The notes: a model not told the origin generated them from the sequence alone. Shown: positions 38,358 through 47,551, counted from the first letter of the stretch. The stretch: 64,000 nt of DNA from Pseudohongiella acticola (GCF_001758195.1 NZ_MASR01000001.1:2604001-2668000); one strand, 5' to 3'. Numbers and translations are program-made.

Positions 38358-39536
38358 TCAGGCTGCGTCGGATTCGGCAGGGTCAATTGCGCTCTGATGT
38401 TGCGTGTCGCAAGGCAGGCTAATCTGTAACAGAAACCCCTGCTTGTCCGATTGCCATTGCACACTGCCACCGGCCTCTTCAATGCGTTCCTTGATGCCTT
38501 TGAGGCCATTGCCTGCGACGATTTTCTGCCGTTTGTGACCGTTGTCCCGCACCTCCAGCAGGTAGTCGCTACCGGTGGGGCGATTGAATGCGATCACGCA
38601 CCGGTTGGCGCCGCTATGTCGCAATACATTGGTCAATGCTTCGCGTGTGCAATGCAGAAGCGTCTGCGCCAGTTCTATCTCACCCAGCGTGGCATTGAAA
38701 TTGAGTTCTATGTTTATACCGGGGATGTCACTGACCAGCTTTTTGACCGCGTCCCGGAAGTTGATCGGTTCATCTTCGCGCAGTTCGCTGACCGCCGTAC
38801 GCAGGTCGCCTAACAACAGTTTGCCCAATGCCAGCGCCTGTTCGACTTTCTGTTTGCCGGGCTCTTCGGTAATGTGCGTCGCCACTTCCAGCTGCAGTAT
38901 CTGAGCGGTCAGGTGGTGGCCCAGCAGGTCGTGCAGGTCCCGTGCAATACGCAGGCGCTCGCTTTGCCGCGAATGTTCGGACAACAGTTCCCGGGTCGCC
39001 ACCAACTCCCTGTTCAGGGCTGCAGTCTCTTCGCGCAACTCCTGCTCGCGGCGTGCCCTGTGCGTCGCGATGACGGCAAAAACATGAAACAGGGCAAGTG
39101 TGACCGACCCGGTCACTGCCAGCATCAGGTCCTCATCACCCCAGTGCAGAACCTGACTGGCAGTGAAAATCAAAACGCTGCCCAGCAAAAGCCAGCCAGT
39201 GGTTCGTATAGGAAAGATTTCGGTGGCCTGAACAATCCAGACGATACCCAGAATCGCCACAAAACTGATATCCACCAGAAAATACAGAAGTACAATGGCG
39301 GCAGCTTCCAGCCACAAGACAGACAGCAGGCGCTGTCGTGACAATTCCGCCCAGGCTGAGGAGAATGCCATAAAACAGAAGATACTCAGCAGAAATAGTG
39401 CGCCTATCAGCGACAGTGTCGAGTTCCACTGGGCTGAGGCGTCGGCCAGCAGGTAGATGGACAGTGCGCTGACAATGATAAGCACAGCGCCGCCAGTGAG
39501 GCTTTGCGCACGATTGCTGTTGAGGAAACTGTCCAT
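38358..39536 (-). CDS. Orphan sensor histidine kinase, DesK/NarL-partner type
   Basis: 392 residues. Five to six membrane helices (about 13-155) form the sensor, then a short coiled coil (160-195), the HisKA_3 dimerisation domain with phosphorylation site RIARDLHDLLGHHLTA (H202), and a HATPase domain with REALTNVLRHSGANRCVIAF (N box), LEVRDNG (D box) and GNGLKGIKERIEEAGG (G box). Such kinases normally sit beside a LuxR-type response regulator; none is present here. It is convergent with the phnE genes. The ligand is unknown and a link to phosphonate or phosphate is only positional. Confidence 0.88.
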   Translation of the reverse strand: MDSFLNSNRAQSLTGGAVLIIVSALSIYLLADASAQWNSTLSLIGALFLLSIFCFMAFSSAWAELSRQRLLSVLWLEAAAIVLLYFLVDISFVAILGIVWIVQATEIFPIRTTGWLLLGSVLIFTASQVLHWGDEDLMLAVTGSVTLALFHVFAVIATHRARREQELREETAALNRELVATRELLSEHSRQSERLRIARDLHDLLGHHLTAQILQLEVATHITEEPGKQKVEQALALGKLLLGDLRTAVSELREDEPINFRDAVKKLVSDIPGINIELNFNATLGEIELAQTLLHCTREALTNVLRHSGANRCVIAFNRPTGSDYLLEVRDNGHKRQKIVAGNGLKGIKERIEEAGGSVQWQSDKQGFLLQISLPCDTQHQSAIDPAESDAA

Positions 39537-39570
39537 TTAATTATGACCAGATATTAAGGAGCGTGTGAGA

Positions 39571-39945
39571 TCAGTCTTCGCCTGAACCAATCAGTAGCGT
39601 GTTCCCTTCGCTGTCGCGCAATAATGCAAAGCTCTGTTCCGGATTCCACGGTGCTGGCTTGGGTGGTTGCATGCCGTGCACACCACGGGCGCACAGATCT
39701 TCATACGTGGTCTCAACGTCGTCGACTGCCAGCACCAGACTAGGTACTTCATTGACCAGGTCATTCTCCCGCTGGGTCAGCAGAATGGCGGTTTCCGCAC
39801 CGGGAATGCCGAGCTCGATCCAGCGCCAGCCGGTTTTGTAGGGTGTATTCTGCAATATTCGGAAACCAAGCTTTTCAGTATAGAAACGCATGGCGCGGCG
39901 TTGGTTGCTAACCGGTAATTGCGTGAACTTTATAAACTGCAACAT
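39571..39945 (-). CDS. VOC (glyoxalase/bleomycin-resistance) superfamily protein
   Basis: 124 residues, one VOC domain: FIKFTQLPVSNQRRAMRFYTEKLGFRILQNTPYKTGWRWIELGIPGAETAILL, then LVLAVDDVETTYEDLCARGVHGMQPPKPAPWNPEQSFALLRDSEGNTLLIG. The typical E of DSEGN and an early metal-ligand region are present. Substrate unknown: the group includes glyoxalase, dioxygenases and resistance proteins. It lies 34 nt upstream of the histidine kinase gene on the same strand and 43 nt after the amidohydrolase, so it may be co-transcribed with either. Confidence 0.8.
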   Translation of the reverse strand: MLQFIKFTQLPVSNQRRAMRFYTEKLGFRILQNTPYKTGWRWIELGIPGAETAILLTQRENDLVNEVPSLVLAVDDVETTYEDLCARGVHGMQPPKPAPWNPEQSFALLRDSEGNTLLIGSGED

Positions 39946-39988
39946 CCTGGAGCCTCGTTCAGGTCAAATCGTGTGTTTCATTGCCGCC

Positions 39989-41311
39989 TTAGCGCGCCAG
40001 AGGTACTGGCTTGCCGGCGATCCATACTTGCTCCAGGGAGCGAGTATGGTTGATGTCCTGTGATGGATCTTCACCCAGAACCAGCAGGTCGGCCCATTTA
40101 CCGACTTCGAGCGTGCCTGTATCGGTCAGCCCCATACAGGTTGCTGCGCCACCCGTGGCGGCGTGCAGAATCTGCATGGGATCCATGCCGGCATCCTGCA
40201 TCATCCACATTTCAAGGTGTTCAAAGTAGCCCTGGAATCGCGCGGGCGGACCGCTGTCAGTGCCCATGGCTATCTGCACGCCTGCATCTGCCAGCATTTT
40301 AACATTGGTCATGGCAATGGGTAGCGATGCTTTGTATTGCTGAGCAGCGGTACTTTGCTGTATCCGTTGCTGACGTTCTGGATCGCGCAGCGTTTCAATT
40401 ACTTGCGGATCAACACCTGCGAGGAAAAACGGGTCGGCAAAAAAAGCCGGCTCACTCTCATAGACATAGGTCGACAGCTCGCGTGTCAGTGTTGGGCTGT
40501 AACATAGATTGTGCGTTCGCATCAGATCGATAAATTCAGCGTCCACATGCATGTCGCGGACACTGTGCGCGATAAAATCAGCACCGGCGCGAATCAGGTC
40601 TTTGGTGTCCTGCAGGTAATAGGTGTGAACAGCGAGCGGGATGCCATGATGGTCGGCGCGTTCGCTGATTGCACGGTAGACTTCAGGTGACATCTTGGGT
40701 GTGCGGCCCAGATTATCGTCAACCCGGATCTTGATAAAATCCGGGTTCAACTCTGCGGTGTCATCGACCACGGCTCTGCCGTCATCCGGCGTTTGCGCTG
40801 ACAGCACCGGCCCGGCGACGAACAATCGTGCACGCTCCAGTGCTGCTGTGTCCTGTTGGTCCCGCAACAGGAAACCCTCTGCTTCATCATCGCCGAGACT
40901 GACAACCGTGGTGATCCCATAGCCTGCGTATAACTCGAGCTGGCGAAGCAGGTTGCCCCGGTTGTAATGACCGGACTCAAGACCGCGTACGGCACCGACA
41001 TGACCATGAGTGTTGATAAAACCGGGCGTCAGGGTTTTGCCGTCCAGCGACTGTCGTTGCGCGCCCTCTGGAATGACCACGCTATCAGTGGCGCCGACGG
41101 CCGTGATACGGCCATCAGTGATAACAATAACCCCGGCGTTGATCGGGTCAGCGCCGGTACCGTCAATAATTCTTACATCTGTCAAAGCGATCGGTGCGGC
41201 GTTGGCGGGTGAAAGAGCGCTTAGTGCTCCGCACAGAGCAAATACCCAGGTCAGGGAGTGTTTACCTGCAGGGCGGTGTAGGCGACTGATTATTCTGGCG
41301 CTGACATTCAT
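39989..41311 (-). CDS. Exported amidohydrolase, imidazolonepropionase-like
   Basis: 440 residues from ATG 41311 (MNVSARIISRLHRPAG), with AGGA about 8 nt upstream; a GTG start 7 codons earlier is possible. A signal peptide (about 15-39) ends in SPANAAP, implying a periplasmic enzyme. Amidohydrolase superfamily marks are DVRIIDGTGADPINAG, TPGFINTHGHVGAV (HxH), HTYYLQDTKDLIRAGADFIAHSVRD, MGTDSGPPARFQGYFEHLEMW (catalytic Asp) and GTLEVGKWADLLVLGEDP. Substrate unknown: prolidase-like and imidazolonepropionase-like members share this layout. Confidence 0.82.
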   Translation of the reverse strand: MNVSARIISRLHRPAGKHSLTWVFALCGALSALSPANAAPIALTDVRIIDGTGADPINAGVIVITDGRITAVGATDSVVIPEGAQRQSLDGKTLTPGFINTHGHVGAVRGLESGHYNRGNLLRQLELYAGYGITTVVSLGDDEAEGFLLRDQQDTAALERARLFVAGPVLSAQTPDDGRAVVDDTAELNPDFIKIRVDDNLGRTPKMSPEVYRAISERADHHGIPLAVHTYYLQDTKDLIRAGADFIAHSVRDMHVDAEFIDLMRTHNLCYSPTLTRELSTYVYESEPAFFADPFFLAGVDPQVIETLRDPERQQRIQQSTAAQQYKASLPIAMTNVKMLADAGVQIAMGTDSGPPARFQGYFEHLEMWMMQDAGMDPMQILHAATGGAATCMGLTDTGTLEVGKWADLLVLGEDPSQDINHTRSLEQVWIAGKPVPLAR

Positions 41312-41480
41312 GATTGATTCCTGTGCGCTCACGGTTAGTCGTCATTATGCGATTGTCAGTTCGGCTTCGCAACTTTGGTGCCGCTTTCCCGGTCCCGCGC
41401 TGGTTTTCCAGATTGACAGCGGCGCGCGATTTGTAGGTTAATGCCAAATTGCCTGTTGCAATCATTAGAGGAGCAGTTTC

Positions 41481-42335
41481 ATGGAGTCATTACAAAATCT
41501 GGATCTTGACGGTCTGAACCTCAGCACTGAGGTATTGTTGACCTTCGCCATGACTTACGGTCCCAGGATCATCGGGTTTGTGCTGACGCTTGTGCTCGGT
41601 CTGTGGCTGGCAGGATTTGCTGGTCGGATTGTGAAGGGGGTGCTGAACAAAGGAAAAGTGGACCCGTCATTGGGCTCCTTTCTGAGCAGCCTGCTGTCCA
41701 TTCTGCTCAAAGTGCTGGTGTACATCACGGCGCTGGGTGTACTCGGTATTGAAATGACCTCTTTTATTGCCATTCTGGGCGCTGCTGGCCTGGCGATCGG
41801 TCTGGCGCTTTCAGGCACACTGCAGAACTTCGCCGGCGGTGTCATGATTCTGTTTTTCAAGTACTTCAAAGTGGGTGATTTTATTGAGGCGCAGGGGTAT
41901 ATGGGGTCTGTCAGGGAAATACAGATATTTGTCACTATCCTGACAACAGCTGACAATAAAACCATCATTCTGCCTAATGGGCCACTTGCCACCGGCTCGC
42001 TGACCAATTTTTCGGCGCAGCCAACACGTCGTGTGGACTGGACGTTTGGCATTGCCTATGGTGATGACGTCGATAAAGCCTATGGCGTGTTGAGACGTTT
42101 GATCGCGGAGGACGAGCGCATCATGCAGGACCCGGAGCCATTCATGGCAGTGTCGGCACTGGCAGATAGTTCTGTCAATATCGTGGTCAGAGCCTGGGTC
42201 AATGCCGCTGATTTCTGGCCGGTACACTTCAAAATGAATGAGATGGTTTATAAAACCTTTGATAAAGAAGGGTTGAACTTCCCATTCCCGCAGCGCGATA
42301 TACATGTGTATCAGATGGGGCCACCTGACGCGTAA
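41481..42335 (+). CDS. MscS-type small-conductance mechanosensitive channel
   Basis: 284 residues (E. coli MscS 286). Three membrane helices (about 20-115), the pore helix GAAGLAIGLALSGTLQNFAGGVMILFF with its Gly/Ala packing, FKVGDFIEAQGYMGSVREIQIFVTILTTADNKTIILPNGPLATGSLTNFSAQPTRRVD in the beta domain, and a C-terminal vestibule ending in FPFPQRDIHVYQMGP. It acts in the inner membrane as a release valve under osmotic down-shock. GAGGAG is 9 nt before the ATG. It stands alone between divergent and convergent genes. Confidence 0.95.
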   Translation: MESLQNLDLDGLNLSTEVLLTFAMTYGPRIIGFVLTLVLGLWLAGFAGRIVKGVLNKGKVDPSLGSFLSSLLSILLKVLVYITALGVLGIEMTSFIAILGAAGLAIGLALSGTLQNFAGGVMILFFKYFKVGDFIEAQGYMGSVREIQIFVTILTTADNKTIILPNGPLATGSLTNFSAQPTRRVDWTFGIAYGDDVDKAYGVLRRLIAEDERIMQDPEPFMAVSALADSSVNIVVRAWVNAADFWPVHFKMNEMVYKTFDKEGLNFPFPQRDIHVYQMGPPDA

Positions 42336-42344
42336 GCGGGCGGA

Positions 42345-43586
42345 CTAGCGTTCGAATAGTATGTCGCAGCAGATAATAAAATCGTCGCCTTCTATTCGGG
42401 TCATCACTGACAGGGTGATGCACAACGTGCCGTCAGAGATGGAAAAATAAGGTGGAGTGATCTGCATGTTGCCCGGATTATTCACCGCGTTGACAAAATA
42501 GTCGCGTCGTTTCCAGCTTGCCCCGTGCGTGTCTGACAGGGCACGCAGACGATTACGTGTGGACAACTCTATGTTTGGTGAGTTCAGATTAGAGTGACAC
42601 TGGCTGCCATCAGGTGTCAGTTGATACAGGCGGATAGTGCGGTCCAGCCTGAACATGTCCTCGGCTATCTCTGCCACATGCGCTTTTTTCTGTGCGCCGA
42701 TGGTCAGCGCAGCAAACCGGTGGCTGTAAGGAGATAACAGCAGTCTTTCCTTCTCGCTGCTGCGCAGCGCCAGTTCATCAAAGCTGTTGTACAGGGATCG
42801 CCAAAGGCCGCTGCGAGTGGCCACCGATTCGGACAGCAAGAACGGATGTGCAAAATAGAAACCCTGCACCAGATCCACCTGCGCGTCCATGGCGGCCACC
42901 GCTTCATTCTCGGTTTCGATACCTTCAGCCAGAACGATGCACTGACAGTTGTGCAGCATGCTGGTGACGCCCTTGAGCAGATCTTTGACGCTGGGGTCGA
43001 CACCGGCCTTCTGCAACATGCCTCTGTCGAGTTTGACGATGTCTGGCTGGATGCGCCAGATACGCTCAAAGTTTGAGTGACCGGCACCAAAGTCATCGAT
43101 GGCAATCAGGAATCCCATTTCTTTGTAGTCCCTGATCTGCGCCTCCAGTTGCAGTTCATCGTCAATCGTGGATTCAAGGATTTCGATAACGATGCGGTTG
43201 GCGTTGTAATTTTTCTCTTCCAGCAGCCGGGTCAGGAACGCGGTAAAGGTCGCTTTCTGTGAAAGTGTCTTGGGGTCAACATTCAGGAAGAGCCAGGCAT
43301 TGGGCGGATCAATGGCGTAGAAATTCTCCAGGTGTATCAGCTGACAAAGTTTATCCAGTTCGATGATCGTGTTCTGCTCCCGGGCGCCAAACAGAATCGC
43401 GGGAGGTATGATCTTGTCTTCATCGGTGATGGCGCGAGCCAGACCTTCCAGTCCAACGATTCGGCGATGCGCAAGACTATAGATGGGCTGGAACGCGGAA
43501 ATGATCCGCAGGTCGCCATAGTGTCCGCAGCGATTACCGCGGAAATAGCCCAGTTCATGTCCGGTTTCTGTCGTTGATTGCGTCAT
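42345..43586 (-). CDS. EAL-domain protein with C-terminal sensor-like domain
   Basis: 413 residues, no membrane segment. EAL domain at about 25-255 with ISAFQPIYSLAHRRIVGLEGLARAI (EGL in place of EAL), NVDPKT, EILEST, DDFGAGHSNFERI, VKLDRGML and VLAEGIETENEA; the metal-binding Glu and Asp residues are kept, so phosphodiesterase activity is plausible. Residues 260-413 form a second domain with YFSISDGTLCITLSVM, resembling the PAS-like C-terminal domain of Bacillus YkuI-type proteins. Its genes on either side are unrelated. 119 nt separate it from the phospholipase gene upstream. Confidence 0.82.
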   Translation of the reverse strand: MTQSTTETGHELGYFRGNRCGHYGDLRIISAFQPIYSLAHRRIVGLEGLARAITDEDKIIPPAILFGAREQNTIIELDKLCQLIHLENFYAIDPPNAWLFLNVDPKTLSQKATFTAFLTRLLEEKNYNANRIVIEILESTIDDELQLEAQIRDYKEMGFLIAIDDFGAGHSNFERIWRIQPDIVKLDRGMLQKAGVDPSVKDLLKGVTSMLHNCQCIVLAEGIETENEAVAAMDAQVDLVQGFYFAHPFLLSESVATRSGLWRSLYNSFDELALRSSEKERLLLSPYSHRFAALTIGAQKKAHVAEIAEDMFRLDRTIRLYQLTPDGSQCHSNLNSPNIELSTRNRLRALSDTHGASWKRRDYFVNAVNNPGNMQITPPYFSISDGTLCITLSVMTRIEGDDFIICCDILFER

Positions 43587-43705
43587 TGCGGCTCGCAGAT
43601 GGTATGTGTCATGTCAATGCCGGTTGGATTGCTTTTTCCCCGTCGGGCAAGGCGAGATGGTCCGGCGCTAATGTGATGCGCGATAAGTAGTTAAAAGTTA
43701 ACATG

Positions 43706-44770
43706 TTAACGCGACAGAACGTCCAGTGGAAAGTAAAGGCCGGCACGCAAACTGCGCATTTTCTGGTTATAGGAAATGAGCGCCTCGCCATAACCTTCAT
43801 AGTAGCTGATAAAGAATGCACTGTTCACCCAGGGGCGCCGGTAGCTTATATCAAGCTGGTAACTGTATTTCTCAACCGCATCACCTTTGCTGACCTTGAG
43901 GCGGATGCGTGTGCGCTCATTGGGCCTGAACTTGAGTGTGGTTTCGCTGTGGCCCAGATAGTCAGTAATGTCTTGGTTGTTGGTTTCATCGCCCACGACC
44001 CGCCACAGCTTCAGGTCGACGCTTAGCCTGGGCGTCAAGTCAAACTCCTTTTTGACATAGATGCGGTCCCAACTGCGCGAGTCCACTCCTTTCAGGCCAT
44101 TCGACTGATGTTCGATGCCGGCAGTATCGATAAATGGAAATCTGGCAGCAAACGGTTGCTGTGGATGGTTGAACTGCCAGAATATTTCCGGATTATAATT
44201 ATGCTCCGCGAACGGCGAGGAGTCTTCGGCGGCGTTCCACCAGGATCTTTGCGAGTAGCCGAATCCCAGGGGTGCGAGGAATTTCAGGTTGGTTATTTCA
44301 TCAAACAGGTTGAACGCCAGCCCCAGTTCAAACTTGATGTCGAGTTCCTCACCGGTGAAAGGTGTTGAGCCGTCAGCGTTACGGGCGCGACCGAAGATGA
44401 TGTAATTGTCCTTGTATGGACGGAAAAAGCGGCCCAGTTCATCGGACGGCAATAGAACAGCATCGTTGTCGTCCGGGCTGGCCGAGTCGTCAGCAGCTAC
44501 GTCCGCGACAGGCGTCATTTCGTCAGACGGCAATAACTGACGGCATAGTTCAAACAGTGAGGCCACGCTTCGACTGCGATGTACGGGCCTGACCACCTGT
44601 TCCTGCACACAAAACTGAATATCTGAGAGGGTGCTGGTCTCGGCGGGTTGTGCGACAGAATTTGCGCAAACGAAAAGCGCTGACAGGCCGGTCAGTGCCT
44701 GCCTGCGGCGAACCGTAAATCGATTTGACGGGCCCGGCCGTAACGCGGCGGACATGGATTGTGTAGGCAT
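43706..44770 (-). CDS. pldA: Outer-membrane phospholipase A (OMPLA/PldA)
   Basis: About 354 residues from ATG 44770 (MPTQSMSAALRPG). A longer frame to 44896 overlaps the divergent esterase and is hydrophobic without family similarity. A signal sequence ends near NSVAQPA. An extra 80-residue region precedes the beta-barrel. The active site reads GIEHQSNGLKGVDSRSWDRIYV: His and Ser in HQSNG match H142/S144 of E. coli, but the third residue is Asp (SWDR) where E. coli has Asn156 (SWNR). The C-terminal YYEGYGEALISYNQKMRSLRAGLYFPLDVLSR is the last barrel strand. It hydrolyses phospholipids in the outer membrane. Confidence 0.88.
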   Translation of the reverse strand: MPTQSMSAALRPGPSNRFTVRRRQALTGLSALFVCANSVAQPAETSTLSDIQFCVQEQVVRPVHRSRSVASLFELCRQLLPSDEMTPVADVAADDSASPDDNDAVLLPSDELGRFFRPYKDNYIIFGRARNADGSTPFTGEELDIKFELGLAFNLFDEITNLKFLAPLGFGYSQRSWWNAAEDSSPFAEHNYNPEIFWQFNHPQQPFAARFPFIDTAGIEHQSNGLKGVDSRSWDRIYVKKEFDLTPRLSVDLKLWRVVGDETNNQDITDYLGHSETTLKFRPNERTRIRLKVSKGDAVEKYSYQLDISYRRPWVNSAFFISYYEGYGEALISYNQKMRSLRAGLYFPLDVLSR

Positions 44771-44877
44771 AACCGCCAGTTTACCGCATGCACTTGTCAA
44801 ATACACGACAGCAATGCCAGACTTGAGAGATGACGACTGACAACGCTTATGAAACCCGGAAACGAGGACAGGCTCCA

Positions 44878-46473
44878 ATGACAACAAGAAAACCATTCAG
44901 CGCCGCCCGGCTGGTATGCTGGCTCACGGTTATGCAGATCGCCTTTGTGGTCGCTCCGGTCAATGCGCAGAGTACTTCAACCATGCAAGCGGTGGCGGAG
45001 ACAGCGCATGGTCGACTGCTCGGGGTACCCTCGCAACGGGCTCCATCGGTCAATGTGTTCAAGGGTATCCCATATGCAGCGCCGCCAGTGGCGCAGGGCC
45101 GCTGGCAACCTCCTGCACCGGTGGCGAGCTGGACGGGTGAGCGCATGGCCGATACATTCGGGCCGGATTGCATGCAGCAACCGTATCCGGAAGGGTCTTT
45201 TTTCTACCGCCCGGCACGCTTAAGCAGTGAAGATTGTCTCTACCTCAATGTCTGGACAGCGGCGGAGTCCGGCGATGCGCGCCCGGTCATGGTATGGCTG
45301 CATGGTGGTGCATTGACTCGCGGTTCCGGTGCCATCGACACTTATGACGGGGCGCGACTGGCGCAGAAAGACGTGATTCTGGTGACAATCAATTATCGGC
45401 TTGGTGTGTTTGGCTATTTTGCGCATCCGGAGCTGGTTGCCGAATCGCCCAGGTTCTCCGCCGGCAACTACGGTATTCTCGATCAGATACAGGCCTTGAA
45501 GTGGGTGCAGGAGAACATCGCGGCATTTGGTGGTGACCCTGAAAATGTCACTGTATTTGGTGAATCTGCCGGTGCCTGGAGTGTGAATTTTCTGACGGCG
45601 AGTCCGCTGGCAAATGGCTTGTTCCACAAGGCCATCGCCCAAAGTGGGGCGCGCCTAGACCCCAGGGTAGAGCTGGATCGTCAAAGCAGTGCCGGTGCCT
45701 CGGCAGCGGCTGCCGGCAGCCAGCTGGCTGAGCAACTGGGAGCAGGGGATTTGCGTGAGCTGCGTGCCATACCCGCGCGTGATTTACTGGACAGAGCCGC
45801 TGATGAAGGTTTTCGCACCGATGGTATCGTTGATGGCTGGGTCATCCCGGAGCAGCCCTACGCCATGTTTTCTCAGGGTCGCCAGAACAAGGTGCCGGTG
45901 CTGGTCGGATTCAACAGCGAAGAAGGCACGACGCTGGGCGCAGCCGCAACATTGCCGGATTCGGCCGGCGCCTATGAAGCCCGCATCAGGTCTGTTTATG
46001 GCGACCTGGCGGAGATGATACTGGAGGTCTATCCTGCCGACGATATTCGCAAATCCACGCTGGATAATTATCGTGACAGTGCTTTTGGCTGGAACATGGT
46101 GACCTGGGCCAACCTGACGCGCAACGTCGACGAGTCGGCGTATCTGTACTTCTTTACCCACCGGCCTCCAGGGCCCCGGGCTCAGGAGCTGGGCGCGTAT
46201 CATGCATCGGAAATAGCCTATGTGTTCAATAATGTCGACACGTTGCCCAACCAGGCGTCGGCCATGGATCACCGTCTCGGCGATATCATGTCAGACTACT
46301 GGGTAAATTTTGCTCACCATGGCGTCCCCAGTGCAGCGGGCCAGCCGGAATGGCGCCCCTACACCAACGCCGAGCGACATTATCTGCTGCTGGGCACTCA
46401 GGTGAGTGCTGAACAGGATCTGCTGCCAGACAACTGGGCCGTGTTTGACCGTGTCATGGACCGTCGTCGCTAG
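44878..46473 (+). CDS. Exported type-B carboxylesterase
   Basis: 531 residues from ATG 44878 (MTTRKPFSAARLVCWL); a further ATG at 44830 is possible. A signal peptide ends near VNAQ. Alpha/beta-hydrolase marks of carboxylesterase type B: VNVFKGIPYAAPPVAQGRWQPP, SEDCLYLNVWTA, VMVWLHGGALTRGSGA (oxyanion hole), INYRLGVFGYF, FGGDPENVTVFGESAGAWSV (Ser nucleophile in GESAG), acid near FNSEEGTTLG and YHASEIAYVFNNVD with the catalytic His. It is divergent from pldA across 107 nt and its last 20 nt overlap the convergent LysR gene. Substrate unknown. Confidence 0.88.
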   Translation: MTTRKPFSAARLVCWLTVMQIAFVVAPVNAQSTSTMQAVAETAHGRLLGVPSQRAPSVNVFKGIPYAAPPVAQGRWQPPAPVASWTGERMADTFGPDCMQQPYPEGSFFYRPARLSSEDCLYLNVWTAAESGDARPVMVWLHGGALTRGSGAIDTYDGARLAQKDVILVTINYRLGVFGYFAHPELVAESPRFSAGNYGILDQIQALKWVQENIAAFGGDPENVTVFGESAGAWSVNFLTASPLANGLFHKAIAQSGARLDPRVELDRQSSAGASAAAAGSQLAEQLGAGDLRELRAIPARDLLDRAADEGFRTDGIVDGWVIPEQPYAMFSQGRQNKVPVLVGFNSEEGTTLGAAATLPDSAGAYEARIRSVYGDLAEMILEVYPADDIRKSTLDNYRDSAFGWNMVTWANLTRNVDESAYLYFFTHRPPGPRAQELGAYHASEIAYVFNNVDTLPNQASAMDHRLGDIMSDYWVNFAHHGVPSAAGQPEWRPYTNAERHYLLLGTQVSAEQDLLPDNWAVFDRVMDRRR

Positions 46474-47404
46474 TGCAGCCTGACGGCGTCCGTAATGGGG
46501 CCAGGTCGCCCGAGCCAGCAAAATGCTGCTTAAGCAATTCAGCCAGGGCGGATGTTGCCGGGCCGCAACTGTCGCTGGCTGCCATCATCATATAGATGGG
46601 CAGCTGGCGTTCCGCGCCCAGACTCAACGGCACTATTTTTAGCGTGCCCTGCTGGATGTCCGTTGCCACCCAGTCATAAGGAATAAAGGCGAAAGCGAGA
46701 CCGACTCTGAGCACTTTCAATGTCGTGGAGAAATGGCTGACAGTCCAACGTTGCTCGGAGCCCAGCCAGCCAGCATCCTGTTCGCGACGGGTGCCACTGT
46801 CACGCAGGACAACCTGTCGCCAGCTCCGTAACTCCCAGTCATTGATGCCTGCGTCTGCTCCGGTCTGGCACAATGGGTGATCGGGATGGGCGACAGCAAC
46901 CATGCGAATCGACTTTAGCGGCGTGCCCAGGTGGCCAACGGGCACCTGATTGCCAAGCACAATGTCAGCCTTTTTTTCCAGCAAGGCTTCTGTCGTGCCG
47001 GACAATTGTGTCTCCAGGAGACGCAGGCGAGTCAGGGGGTAACGTTGCGAAAATTGGTCGAGGACAGGAATCAGTTGTCCCGGTTCCAGCAAGCCGTCGA
47101 TTGCCAGCACGATTTCTGATTCAATGCCACGCGCCAGCAGTTGCGCGGTTTGCTCTGCCGCCTCTGCCTGGGCCAACAGTTGTGTCGCCCGTCGGTACAT
47201 GACCTTGCCTTCGCGCGTCAGCACCGCTTTGCGACCCGCCAGCTCAAGCACGGGTGCGGGCAACAGGTCATTCAGTCGCGCGATGGCGTAGCTGACACTG
47301 GATTGGCTCTTGTTGAGTGATTCAGCCGCTCTGGCGAAGCTGCCCTCGTCGACCACCGCTTTAAACGCGGCCCATTGTTCCAGGCTGATACGCGGTAACT
47401 TCAT
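46454..47404 (-). CDS. LysR-family transcriptional regulator (probable pirin regulator)
   Basis: 316 residues. N-terminal winged helix-turn-helix SLEQWAAFKAVVDEGSFARAAESLNKSQSSVSYAIARLNDLLPAPVLELAGRKAVLTREG, then effector domain from about 92. It is divergent from the pirin gene across about 147 nt, the usual arrangement for a LysR regulator and its target. Co-inducer unknown. The 3' end overlaps that of the esterase gene by 20 nt on the other strand. No clear T-N11-A box could be fixed in the AT-rich intergenic region. Confidence 0.9.
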   Translation of the reverse strand: MKLPRISLEQWAAFKAVVDEGSFARAAESLNKSQSSVSYAIARLNDLLPAPVLELAGRKAVLTREGKVMYRRATQLLAQAEAAEQTAQLLARGIESEIVLAIDGLLEPGQLIPVLDQFSQRYPLTRLRLLETQLSGTTEALLEKKADIVLGNQVPVGHLGTPLKSIRMVAVAHPDHPLCQTGADAGINDWELRSWRQVVLRDSGTRREQDAGWLGSEQRWTVSHFSTTLKVLRVGLAFAFIPYDWVATDIQQGTLKIVPLSLGAERQLPIYMMMAASDSCGPATSALAELLKQHFAGSGDLAPLRTPSGCTSDDGP

Positions 47405-47520
47405 CGTTGAGTCCTGCCGCTGAATACGGTGCCACGGTGGATAGTTCGGATAATTGAATATAAAAGCCGTTAAAATTGCATCATAACATCAGATCATTGC
47501 CGGTAATATAGATCCCATAG

Positions 47521-47537
47521 GTCATCATGCTGATGAC
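47521..47537 (+). promoter_or_regulatory. Palindrome before the pirin ribosome site
   Basis: GTCATCA TGC TGATGAC (47521-47537), a perfect 7-bp inverted repeat. It ends one base before AGGAGGT (47538-47544). It may be an operator for the divergent LysR protein or an mRNA hairpin beside the ribosome site. Confidence 0.45.
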
Positions 47538-47551
47538 AGGAGGTGAAAATG

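Noticed and set aside
43697-43710. GTTAACATGTTAAC, a perfect 14-bp palindrome
   Set aside because: It overlaps the pldA stop codon rather than a promoter; judged probably chance, although not excluded as a binding site for the downstream EAL gene.
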